In this document: piece after piece, positions 24,594-32,713 of the stretch
Position numbering within the stretch: the first letter of the stretch is position 1
How the letters are laid out: each line of letters begins with the position of its first letter
NCBI GenBank assembly: GCA_964577175.1
Contig: CAZNYC010000004.1
Coordinates: forward strand, 6,307-70,306
Source: BS750m-G62 sp964577175
GTDB taxonomy: Bacteria > Planctomycetota > Phycisphaerae > FEN-1346
Reading direction: 5' to 3'
DNA: 64,000 nucleotides
Made by a program: the position numbers and the translations under genes
The notes under the pieces: generated by a model
Seen by the model: only the letters and a program-made list of their open reading frames with translations
The model's database searches: none
What the model was told of the DNA's origin: nothing

Positions 24594-26108
24594 TTGGCCA
24601 AGACACAGCGACAAGGCGTCCTCGTCAGCCGGCCGCGCGAGCGGCTGTCGGAGGATCAGGTCCGCCTCATTGACGGCACCAGCCGTGATCTGCTCCAGGA
24701 CCCCGGCCTCCTGTGCTACAACCGCGAGGCCGCGGACCTGTTCGAGAAGGCCGGCGCCGAGGTCGAATCCGGCGACGACTATGCCCACGTGCGGGTCCCG
24801 CCCGAGATGGTCGACCGGGCCGTCGAGTCCGCCCCGTCCACCATCACCCTCGGGGCGCGGAACCCCGACAACCGCCTGATCCTCGACGCCACCGAGCCGC
24901 GCGCCCGGTTCGTGAGCGGTTCCGAGACCAACATCTGGCTCGACGTGGCGTACGACGGGGCGGGGCCGCCCACGCTTACGCGCGAAGACGGCTCCATCGA
25001 GCGGCTCTGCCGCTCCGCCCACCTGTGCGACCAACTGGAGCACCTCGATTCGTTCATCCGCAACGTCAACATCCAGGACGAGGCCGTCACGGACGCCAAC
25101 AAGGACGTCAACAAGTTCCTGGCGAGCCTGAACAACATCACGAAGCACGTACAGGCCGGGCTGACGACGCTGGAGTCGTTGGACGACGTGGTCCGCCTCG
25201 GCCAGATCGTGGCCGGGGGCGAGGAGGCGTTCGCGGCCGAGCCCGTCGTCTCGTTCATCGCGTGCGTCATCAAGAGCCCGCTCCAGGTGGTGGACGACAC
25301 GGCCGCCAAGGTCATCGCGGTGGCCCGGCGCAAGGTGCCGATCGTCATCTCGAGTTGCCCGATGGCCGGCGCGACCGCCCCGTTCGACGAGTACGGTATG
25401 GTGGCCCAGATCAACGCCGAACTCCTCGCCGGCGTCACGCTGACGCAACTCGCGCAGGAAGGCGCCCCCGTCCTGTACGGCAGCGTGCCGGTGCGGACGC
25501 GTCTCGACAACTTGAACGACATGTACGGCGCCCCGGAGTTCAACCATTACAACATCGATTGCGCCCAGATGGCCCGCTTCTACCGCCTGCCGTGCTACTC
25601 CACCTCCGGCGTGGGCGATACGAGCGAGCCGGGCATCCAGGCCACCGCCGAGAAGATGCTCACCTACATGTCCGTCCCGTTCGCGGGCCCGCAGTACATC
25701 CACTATGCGTTCGGGCTGCTCGAGCGGACGAACGTCTTCTGCCCGGAGCAGGCGGTGCTCGACAACGCGCACATCGGCATGGTGAAGTTCGCGATGGCCG
25801 GCCCGGACGGCGTGGCGGCGGACCGCCGCGACGAGATCCTCGCCACCGCCCGCGAGATCATGGAGACCGACCACAAGACCTACATCTACCACCTGCCGAT
25901 GCCCACGCGCGAGTCCGTCTACGTGGCCTACCCGATGGAGTCCGACGACGGCGATGCCCTCCGCGCCGCCCACGAGGCATACCACGAGATCCTGGCCCGC
26001 CCGCGCAACCCCCTGCCGGACGACGTCCGGGACGCCATCCGCAAACACGTGCCCGGTGTGCTCGACCCGGCGCTGGCAAGTGCACCCAAAGCAAAGGAGA
26101 CATCATGA
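24594..26108 (+). CDS. Trimethylamine methyltransferase (MttB)-family protein, copy 2
   Basis: 504 residues. TTG at 24594 is used because AAAGGAG precedes it at ideal spacing. The fold matches MttB: ARFVSGSETNIWLDVAYDG, VPIVISSCPMAGATAPFDEY, CYSTSGVGDTSEPGIQATAE and PQYIHYAFGLLERTNVF. No amber codon interrupts it. It is clearly diverged from copy 1, so the two may have different substrates. It overlaps the next gene by ATGA, so translation is coupled to the downstream SAM methyltransferase. No corrinoid partner or reductive activase is visible nearby. Confidence 0.86.
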   Translation: MAKTQRQGVLVSRPRERLSEDQVRLIDGTSRDLLQDPGLLCYNREAADLFEKAGAEVESGDDYAHVRVPPEMVDRAVESAPSTITLGARNPDNRLILDATEPRARFVSGSETNIWLDVAYDGAGPPTLTREDGSIERLCRSAHLCDQLEHLDSFIRNVNIQDEAVTDANKDVNKFLASLNNITKHVQAGLTTLESLDDVVRLGQIVAGGEEAFAAEPVVSFIACVIKSPLQVVDDTAAKVIAVARRKVPIVISSCPMAGATAPFDEYGMVAQINAELLAGVTLTQLAQEGAPVLYGSVPVRTRLDNLNDMYGAPEFNHYNIDCAQMARFYRLPCYSTSGVGDTSEPGIQATAEKMLTYMSVPFAGPQYIHYAFGLLERTNVFCPEQAVLDNAHIGMVKFAMAGPDGVAADRRDEILATAREIMETDHKTYIYHLPMPTRESVYVAYPMESDDGDALRAAHEAYHEILARPRNPLPDDVRDAIRKHVPGVLDPALASAPKAKETS

Positions 26109-27445
26109 CTATTACGAGAACCGAACGAAGCGGCGTGTCGGAAGACGACCCCCTCGCGCCCGAAGAGCAGATGGAAGCCTATGCCGAGGCCGTCAGCAGC
26201 GGCCTGTACGCCAAGCAGTCCGGCCTGGTCGGCAAGTACGACAACGTCCGCCGATTCTGGGAGGACGAGATCACCCGCATCTACCTGCGGCCTCACCTGA
26301 AGCGGCTCATCGACCGCAGCCAGTCGCTGATGCGGCGGGTGAGGGTGCTCGACCTCGGCTGCGGTTCCGCCGACGGGTACGAACTGCTCGCCGGTGTCCG
26401 CCAGCGGGACTCCGACATTCACTCCAGCGCGGTCAAACTCCTCCAGGACGAGATCCTTGGGGAGTACAAGGGCCTGGACCTTAGCGCCGAACTGCTCGAC
26501 CAGGCCCGGAGCATCTACGGCAACCGGCCCAAAATGGTCTTCGATCAGGGCGACTTCACCCAGGGGCTGCCCCTCGGCGAGGACGCGCGGCCGTACGACC
26601 TCTACTTCACCTCCTACGGCACGATGTCGCATCATAATGACGACGCGACGGCCGTCCGCCTGCTGGCCGACATCGCCCGCCGATGCGAGCACTACTGCAT
26701 CATCGTCTGCGACTGGCTCGGCCGCTACTCCTACGAATGGCAGAGCCTTTGGACGAACGAACCCGAGACGTTCCAGAATCTCGATTACGTCGTCTCCTAC
26801 ATCTACTCGCCGGAAGAGCGCGAGCGGATGCGCGACCAACTCCAACACCTGACGCTCCGCCTCATGAGCCGCCAGGAGGCCGAGAACATCGTCCAGCGGG
26901 CATCGGAGGAGGCGGGCGTCGAGATCCGCCCGCTCCAGTTCTTCGACCGCTCCGTCCTCACGGGCCGCCACCTCGACACCGGCGAGTACAACGCCCACGC
27001 CCAGCCGCTGCGCCAGGCCGTCAACTCCCTGCACGAGACCGGCGTCCGGACGGAATTGGAGTCGCTCATCTTCAACTACGTGCCGAAGCAGAACTTCGCC
27101 TTCCTCAACGACTACTTCGAGCATCTCCAGATGGCCTGGAACACGCTCATCGAGTACGTGGCGTGCCTGCTGGACGCCTACGACGAGACCGAACGCGCCT
27201 TCATCCCCGGGGCGCCGGAGGTGCCGGCCACGTACCCGGCGCCGCTGCGTGACATGATGGCCCGTATGCGCGTCGTCGTCGATGGCATCGGCTGGCTGCA
27301 TTACGGCCTGCCGCGAGAGAACATCATTGAACCCCAACTCGGCTACGCCCTGCGATACCTCATCATGAACCTGCAGCAGGGGCAGGGGTGCGGCCACGGA
27401 CTGGTCGGTATCCTGGAGGTCGACAGGGACGGCCGGCGACAGTAA
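26105..27445 (+). CDS. Class I SAM-dependent methyltransferase-like protein
   Basis: 446 residues. ATG at 26105 overlaps the preceding stop (ATGA) and follows AAAGGAGA. Residues about 75-190 contain a Rossmann methyltransferase core: VRVLDLGCGSADGYELLAG (motif I), EYKGLDLSAELLDQARSIYG, and FDQGDFTQGLPLGEDARPYD then LYFTSYGTMSHHND. The C-terminal 230 residues are mostly helical without a recognised family. Coupling to an MttB homologue is unusual and suggests that the two act on the same compound or hand over a product. The substrate is unknown. Confidence 0.78.
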   Translation: MTITRTERSGVSEDDPLAPEEQMEAYAEAVSSGLYAKQSGLVGKYDNVRRFWEDEITRIYLRPHLKRLIDRSQSLMRRVRVLDLGCGSADGYELLAGVRQRDSDIHSSAVKLLQDEILGEYKGLDLSAELLDQARSIYGNRPKMVFDQGDFTQGLPLGEDARPYDLYFTSYGTMSHHNDDATAVRLLADIARRCEHYCIIVCDWLGRYSYEWQSLWTNEPETFQNLDYVVSYIYSPEERERMRDQLQHLTLRLMSRQEAENIVQRASEEAGVEIRPLQFFDRSVLTGRHLDTGEYNAHAQPLRQAVNSLHETGVRTELESLIFNYVPKQNFAFLNDYFEHLQMAWNTLIEYVACLLDAYDETERAFIPGAPEVPATYPAPLRDMMARMRVVVDGIGWLHYGLPRENIIEPQLGYALRYLIMNLQQGQGCGHGLVGILEVDRDGRRQ

Positions 27446-27499
27446 GCCGCCGACGCCGCGCAGGAATGACGGGGACGTTTTCGGCGCGAGTGGAGGCCT

Positions 27500-27527
27500 G
27501 TGTTCGCCGGCCCGCTTGCGGGCCGCG
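27500..27527. repeat. GTGTTCGCC-family palindromic repeat
   Basis: GTGTTCGCCGGCCCGC then TTGCGGGCCGCG, containing GGCCCGC-tt-GCGGGCC. It matches the minus-strand copy at 3371-3398 in 26 of 28 positions and an expanded copy at 49362-49426. Confidence 0.65.
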
Positions 27528-27646
27528 CGCCTTTGCGTTTCGAGGGGGGCAGGAGACGGCCCCCCCGGCACTCGCTTGGAGCGCGGTCGGGCGAGACACG
27601 GTCCCGGACCTGATCGGGCGCCAGGGCCGCTGGCAGGAAAGGCACA

Positions 27647-28270
27647 ATGGAAGCGTTCTCCGGGTCGCTGGTCTCGTTCCTGGCGATACTGAACCCGTTT
27701 GCCCTGTGTCTGTACCTGGAGGAGGTGATGGCGAAGTTCGAACGCAAGGGCTTCATCCGCATCCTGGGCAGCGCCTGCGCGTTCTCGCTCGCCGTCTTCC
27801 TGCTCTGCGCCTACGGGGGGGAGCCGTTTCTGCGACGGGTGCTGCGCGTCAAGCCGGAGGCCATGCGCGTCTTCGGCGGCCTGATCTTTCTCATCGTCGG
27901 ATACAACTATGCCGTCAAGGGATACCGGACGGCCGAACTGCTTCGCGGGTCGCTGGAGGATCTGCCCGCCGCCATCGCCATGCCGCTCATGATCGGCGCC
28001 GGCACGGTCACCCAGTCGATCCTGATCGGTAAGGCCCTGCCCATGTGGGAGTGGGCGCTGGTGCTGGCCGGTGGGGTGGCGGTGGCGTTTGTCATTGTCG
28101 TGGCGTTCAAGGTGATTCGCGACCACGTGCGGGCACGCCGCGAGGCCCTGTTCGACCGCTACGTCGCCGTTCTGGCCCGCGTCAACGGGCTGGTTATCGG
28201 TGCAATCTCGGTCAATATGATCGTCACGGGGCTTCACGCCCTGTGGGAGACCAGTGACGGAATGATCTGA
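27647..28270 (+). CDS. MarC-family integral membrane protein
   Basis: 207 residues with about six hydrophobic helices (SLVSFLAILNPFALCLYLEE, FSLAVFLLCAYGG, MRVFGGLIFLIVGYNYAVKG, MPLMIGAGTVTQSILIGKAL, WALVLAGGVAVAFVIVVAF, VNGLVIGAISVNMIVTGL). The NP near the N-terminus and the PLMIGAGT segment are typical of MarC/YchE proteins, whose transport role is not established. ATG at 27647 follows AGGAAAGG. It lies between the methyltransferase cluster and the asparagine synthetase homologues on the same strand; whether it moves their product is a guess. Confidence 0.8.
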   Translation: MEAFSGSLVSFLAILNPFALCLYLEEVMAKFERKGFIRILGSACAFSLAVFLLCAYGGEPFLRRVLRVKPEAMRVFGGLIFLIVGYNYAVKGYRTAELLRGSLEDLPAAIAMPLMIGAGTVTQSILIGKALPMWEWALVLAGGVAVAFVIVVAFKVIRDHVRARREALFDRYVAVLARVNGLVIGAISVNMIVTGLHALWETSDGMI

Positions 28271-28499
28271 CAACCGCACGTCGCCGGTGCCGGCCGCGCA
28301 AGACGTATCCGCATCGGCCGTTGCCGGGACGGCGGTGGAGGCTGCGCGGCCTCCGATACACGCAAGGAAGGACGCAGCCGGCCCGGAGGCCGGGCAGGCT
28401 GCCATAGACCGCGGACCGTGCCGGCGGGGCACGGACCGGTCGCGACCCGTACCAGGAAGCCGCCCCCCGCCCGCACGGAACCGAAAGGAGACGTCAACC

Positions 28500-29960
28500 A
28501 TGGCCGGCATTGCCGGAGTGTTCGCCACCGAGCCCCAGGACGCCGTCGTCCGCCGCATGCTGGACGCCCTGCGCCACCGCGGCCCGGACACCATGTGTCT
28601 GTTCGAGAGCGCCCACCGGGCGGGAGGCGTGTGCGCGGCCGACCTGTCGGCGGAGCGCGGCGTCGGCTTCGCCCAGCGCGAAGGCGTGACCGTCCTGTTC
28701 GACGGCGACATCTATAACGAGCGGCCCGAAGGGCAGTCCGACGCCGACGTCGTCCTGGGCCTGTACGGCGAGTACGGCCAGGCGTTTCCGGCGTACCTGG
28801 AGGGCGTCTTCGCCTGCGCCGTCTACGACGGCGAAGACCTCCTCCTCGCCCGCGACGCGGTGGGTGTGCGGCCGGTGTATTGCGGCACGCTGAAGGAGGG
28901 GGGCAAGTGCTTCGCCTCCGAGATGAAGGCCCTGGTCGGCGTCGCCGACGACATCTGGGAACTGCCGCCGTCCACGGTCTACTCGGCCTCCTCCAGCGTA
29001 TCGCGGTATCGCCCCCGGCTGCCGGACGTGCTCGTCCCGACGGACTTCAACGAGGCGAAGCGGCTGGTGCGGACCCTCCTGACCGACGCCGTCCGACGCC
29101 GCATGGACGACGGCGCCGCCGGCGCCTGCCTCCTGAGCGGCGGGCTCGATTCCAGCATTATCACGTGCGTGGCGCACGAGTTCGCCCCGGACCTGGCGGC
29201 CGTCACGGTCGGCGTCGAGGGGGCGCCGGACCTGGAGAACGCCCGTCTCGTGGCCGAAAGCCTCGGCATCGAGCACCGCGTCCACCTCTACACGGAAGAA
29301 GAGGCGGAAGCCCTCGTGGCGCAGGCGGTGGTGGCCCTCGAATCGTTCGACGAGGACTGCGTCAGCGGCGCCATCGCCAACATGATGGCCTCGGGCGTCG
29401 CCTCCGGGTTCACGAACTGCATCCTCAGCGGCGAGGGCGGCGACGAACTCTTCGGCGGCTATCACCTGCTGAAGGACCTCGATTCGGGCCTCGAGCGCCT
29501 TGAAATGATGGAGAACCTCATCGACGTGGCGTACAACACCGCCGTCCAGCGCCTGGACCGCGCGATGCTCGCCAACCGGATCCATTACCGCACGCCGTTC
29601 ATCGATTCGCAGGTGATGGCCCTGGCGCTGCAACTGCCCGTGCGGTGGAAGATTCACGAGGTCGAGGGCGAACCCGTCGAGAAATACATCCTCCGCGAGG
29701 CGTTCCGCGACGTGTTGCCCGACAAGATCTACAAGCGCCGCAAACTCCGCTTCTCGGCCGGCACCGGGACCGACGGCTTCATGGACCGTGTCGCCGAGGG
29801 CCAGGACCAGGCCGCCGACTACTCCGAGGCGACCCAGCACACCCCCGAGGGCTACACGCTGAACTCGCCCAAGGAACTCTGGTATTACCGCCTGTTCAAG
29901 GAACACTTCCCCGAGCCGGCGTTCGAGCGGCTCGTCGGACGGTGGGACCCCGAAAAATAA
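28500..29960 (+). CDS. Asparagine synthetase-like protein lacking the glutaminase cysteine
   Basis: 486 residues. ATG at 28500 follows GAAAGGAG. Organised like AsnB: N-terminal Ntn-like domain (about 1-185) and a C-terminal ATP-pyrophosphatase domain with LLSGGLDSSIIT and LSGEGGDELFGGYH. The second residue, the nucleophilic Cys in AsnB, is Ala here (MAGIAGVF); the usual NGEIYN loop is DGDIYN, and the RLSI segment is not preserved. Glutamine hydrolysis is therefore not expected, while the synthetase site looks intact. It may use free ammonia or another amine, or accept ammonia from the intact homologue just downstream. The retained GEGGDEL argues against a beta-lactam-synthetase-type active site. 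Confidence 0.85.
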   Translation: MAGIAGVFATEPQDAVVRRMLDALRHRGPDTMCLFESAHRAGGVCAADLSAERGVGFAQREGVTVLFDGDIYNERPEGQSDADVVLGLYGEYGQAFPAYLEGVFACAVYDGEDLLLARDAVGVRPVYCGTLKEGGKCFASEMKALVGVADDIWELPPSTVYSASSSVSRYRPRLPDVLVPTDFNEAKRLVRTLLTDAVRRRMDDGAAGACLLSGGLDSSIITCVAHEFAPDLAAVTVGVEGAPDLENARLVAESLGIEHRVHLYTEEEAEALVAQAVVALESFDEDCVSGAIANMMASGVASGFTNCILSGEGGDELFGGYHLLKDLDSGLERLEMMENLIDVAYNTAVQRLDRAMLANRIHYRTPFIDSQVMALALQLPVRWKIHEVEGEPVEKYILREAFRDVLPDKIYKRRKLRFSAGTGTDGFMDRVAEGQDQAADYSEATQHTPEGYTLNSPKELWYYRLFKEHFPEPAFERLVGRWDPEK

Positions 29961-29979
29961 CGTAACCGTACAGAATGCC

Positions 29980-30007
29980 GCGCGGTGGGCCGGGAGGCCC
30001 ACCGCGC
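29980..30007. repeat. 28-nt palindrome
   Basis: GCGCGGTGGG ... CCCACCGCGC with loop CCGGGAGG, 19 bases after the stop of the first asparagine synthetase homologue. No T-run follows. Confidence 0.8.
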
Positions 30008-30096
30008 TCGCCGGCCGAGGTGCCGGACATCCCTCCAACGCATGGCCACGCACGCCTCCAGGGACACGCCCTCTCCGAGAGAGAGGAGCGCAACCC

Positions 30097-31617
30097 ATGT
30101 GTGGGATCTGTGGCGTATGGGGCAGGACCGGCCTGGAACCCGTCCGGCAGATGATGGGCCGCATGACCCATCGCGGACCGGACGCCGAGGGCATCTACGA
30201 GGGCGACGCCGGCGTCCTGGGCCATCGGCGGCTCTCCATCATGGACCCGGCGGGCGGGAACCAGCCGATCCGCTCGTCCGACGGCCGCCGGGTCATCGTC
30301 GCCAATGGCGAGATTTACAACTTTCCCGTCCTTCGCGAGGGCCTGGTTCCCCCGCACCGTTTCCGGACGCGCAGCGATACCGAATCCGCCCTCCATCTGT
30401 ACGAGGACTTGGCGGAGGAGGCCGCCGGCCGGCTCGACGGCATGTACGCCTTCGCCATCGCCGACGGACCGGACCTCTTCGTCGCCCGCGACCCCGTGGG
30501 CATCAAGCCGCTTTACGTGGGCCGGCGCGGCGGCGACCTGGCGTTCGCCTCCGAACTCAAGGCCCTTGCCGGCGTGGCGGACGAGGTGGAGGAGTTTCCG
30601 CCCGGCACGTTCTACCATACGCGGTTGGGCCGCCGGCGGTTCGGCGCCCTGGCGCAGCGGCAGCCGGAAGCCCTGACCCTCGACGACCATGCCGCACGCC
30701 TTCGCGAAGGGGTCCGGCGCGCCGTCGTCAAACGCCTCATGAGCGACGTGCCGGTCGGGGCGTTCCTCAGCGGCGGGCTCGACTCCAGCATCATCGCGGC
30801 CCTGGCGAGACGGCACGTGGGGCGCCTGCACACGTTCTCGGTCGGCATCGAGGGCAGCCGCGACCTCGAGGCCGCACGCCGTGTCTCCCGCCACCTCGGC
30901 ACCGAGCACCACGAGTACGTCTTCACGGCTGCCGAGGTGCTCGAGCACCTGCCGGAGATTCTCTTCTACCTGGAATCGTTCGACCAGGACCTGGTGCGCA
31001 GCGCCATCCCGTGCTACTTCACCTCGCGCCTCGCGGCCGAGCACGTCAAGGTGATCCTGACCGGGGAGGGGGCCGACGAACTCTTCGCCGGGTACCGCTA
31101 CTACACCGGCGTGGCGGAACCCGGCGCCCTGCAGGCCGAACTCCACCGGTCCGTGGCGGCGCTGCACAACGTGAACCTCCAGCGGGTGGACCGGCTCACG
31201 ATGGCCCATTCCATCGAGGGCCGCGTGCCGTTCCTCGACGTCGAGATGATCGACCTCGCGCAGCGGATTCCGGCGGACCTGAAACTCCGCCGCGACGGCG
31301 GCCGGACGGTCGAGAAGTGGATCCTCCGCAAGGCGTTCGAGGACCTCCTGCCCCACGACATCGTCTGGCGCCGCAAGGAGCAGTTCGACGAGGGCACCGG
31401 CACGGTGGAGGTTCTGTCGGCCGGCCTCGACCGGTTCATGCGGCGCGAGGACGCCCCGGCGTACGTCTCGGCCCACGCCGACGCCCACCTGCGGTCCGCG
31501 GAGGAGGCGGTCTTTCACCGCCTGCTGACCGAGGCGTACGAGGACCCGGACCCCGTCCTGCAGAACGTGGCCCGCTGGGCCGACCGCCCGGACCACGGGC
31601 GGCAAGGGGACGGGTGA
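30097..31617 (+). CDS. asnB: Asparagine synthetase (glutamine-hydrolysing)
   Basis: 506 residues. ATG at 30097 follows GAGAGGAG. The catalytic Cys is at position 2 (MCGICGVWG), with GHRRLSIMDPAGGNQPI, VIVANGEIYNF and RTRSDTE forming the glutamine site. The synthetase half has FLSGGLDSSIIAAL (pyrophosphate loop) and LTGEGADELFAGYRYY. All expected motifs are present, so ammonia from glutamine should be channelled to an aspartate-like carboxylate activated with ATP. It stands next to the Cys-less homologue in the same orientation. Because it clusters with methyltransferases rather than amino-acid genes, the acceptor may be something other than aspartate. Confidence 0.9.
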   Translation: MCGICGVWGRTGLEPVRQMMGRMTHRGPDAEGIYEGDAGVLGHRRLSIMDPAGGNQPIRSSDGRRVIVANGEIYNFPVLREGLVPPHRFRTRSDTESALHLYEDLAEEAAGRLDGMYAFAIADGPDLFVARDPVGIKPLYVGRRGGDLAFASELKALAGVADEVEEFPPGTFYHTRLGRRRFGALAQRQPEALTLDDHAARLREGVRRAVVKRLMSDVPVGAFLSGGLDSSIIAALARRHVGRLHTFSVGIEGSRDLEAARRVSRHLGTEHHEYVFTAAEVLEHLPEILFYLESFDQDLVRSAIPCYFTSRLAAEHVKVILTGEGADELFAGYRYYTGVAEPGALQAELHRSVAALHNVNLQRVDRLTMAHSIEGRVPFLDVEMIDLAQRIPADLKLRRDGGRTVEKWILRKAFEDLLPHDIVWRRKEQFDEGTGTVEVLSAGLDRFMRREDAPAYVSAHADAHLRSAEEAVFHRLLTEAYEDPDPVLQNVARWADRPDHGRQGDG

Positions 31618-31704
31618 AACGGCCGGCGCGCGGTCCGCGCGGGAGAGGTAAAACCGGGTGTGCGACGGCGGGTCTTGCCCCGCCGGGATCCGCGCCGTGA
31701 AGCG

Positions 31705-31772
31705 CACGGCCGGACAAGGCCGGCCGTGGCACGTGATATGAGACGCGCGGCGGGTCTCCGCACCCGCCGCGC
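31705..31772. repeat. Two palindromes: CACGGCCGG hairpin and 28-nt palindrome
   Basis: 31705-31728 pairs CACGGCCGG with CCGGCCGTG and is followed by GCACGTG. 31745-31772 is a perfect GCGCGGCGGGT-type 28-nt palindrome. They separate the convergent asnB and sigma factor genes. Confidence 0.75.
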
Positions 31773-31811
31773 GTCACGTGGGTCACCGGCAAGTCGCCAC
31801 CGGCACCGGTG

Positions 31812-32624
31812 CTACTCGAACTGGAACTCCTCTTCGCGGTCGCGCATGCTGTCGCGGAGGCGTTCGATGACGGCCGCGTGAATCTGGCAGATGCGGGTCT
31901 CGGAGAGGTCGAGGGCGGCGGCGATTTCCTTCATCGTCATCTCTTCGTAGTAATAGAGGACCAGAACCAGCCGTTCCTTCCTCGACAGGTGCCGCGCGAG
32001 CATGACCTTGAGATCCTCGCGCAGCGCGGCCCGGTCGGGCCCCGTGTCGTCTTCGGGGGCGATCAGGTCGCCCCAGGTGGCCTCGTGCCCTTCCTGTCCC
32101 CCGGGCACGGTGTTGTCGAGACTGGCCGTCTGAATGGGCTCGGCCCGGCAGGCGAAATGGTGGTAGTCGTCGGGGGCCATGTCGAGATGATCGGCCATCT
32201 CGGCGTCGGTAGGCTGGCGGCCGAGGTGGCTGGCCAGGGTCTGCCGGGCCGAATCGAGTTGCCGGTGTCGGCGGCGGACGCTTCGCGGCACCCAGTCGGA
32301 CCGCCGGAGCGAATCGAGAATGGCGCCGTGCACGCGAGGGGCGGCATACGTCTCGAATTTCACGCCGCGGTCCGGATCGAACGATTCGACCGCCCGCTGC
32401 AGACCCAGGATGCCCGCCGCGTACACGTCGTCCGGATCGACTTCGGCCGGCAGGCGGGCGCTGGCGCGGTCGGCCCGGTACTTGACGACCGGCAGATAGT
32501 ATTCCATGAGCAGGTTCCGCAGGTCGTCGGACGGTTGTGCGCCGTACGCGTCCCAGAGCGAGTCCACTTCTTCGTCCGAGAGGCGTTGGCCGGCGGCGGG
32601 GGCGGCGTATGAATGAGCGATCAT
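31812..32624 (-). CDS. FliA/WhiG-type RNA polymerase sigma factor
   Basis: 270 residues. ATG at 32624 follows AGGAAAGGGA. Region 2 is YLPVVKYRADRASARLPA then EVDPDDVYAAGILGLQRAVE and FDPDRGVKFETYAAPRVHGA. Region 3 is about residues 125-165 (SVRRRHRQLDSARQTLASHL). Region 4 is ERLVLVLYYYEEMTMKEIAA with helix-turn-helix ALDLSETRICQIHAAVIERL. This is the sigma-28 group layout that reads flagellar or stress genes. No flagellar structural genes lie in the window, but a FlgM-like anti-sigma gene is at 56471-56728. It lies just downstream of a block of sensor kinases on the same strand. Confidence 0.88.
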   Translation of the reverse strand: MIAHSYAAPAAGQRLSDEEVDSLWDAYGAQPSDDLRNLLMEYYLPVVKYRADRASARLPAEVDPDDVYAAGILGLQRAVESFDPDRGVKFETYAAPRVHGAILDSLRRSDWVPRSVRRRHRQLDSARQTLASHLGRQPTDAEMADHLDMAPDDYHHFACRAEPIQTASLDNTVPGGQEGHEATWGDLIAPEDDTGPDRAALREDLKVMLARHLSRKERLVLVLYYYEEMTMKEIAAALDLSETRICQIHAAVIERLRDSMRDREEEFQFE

Positions 32625-32713
32625 CGTCTTGTCCCTTTCCTGCGCTTTGCAGCGTCGCGGCGCCGCGGACGGCGCCGTCGGCGGCGGGCAGCGCCCGGCC
32701 GCATGGTTTCGCA

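Noticed and set aside
22963..26108. Pyrrolysine-containing MttB genes
   Set aside because: Both reading frames run full length without any internal amber codon.
28500..29960. Beta-lactam or carbapenam synthetase, because the N-terminal Cys is missing as in those enzymes
   Set aside because: The synthetase domain keeps the AsnB-type SGEGGDELFGGY segment rather than a changed cyclase site, so an AsnB-like reaction is more likely.
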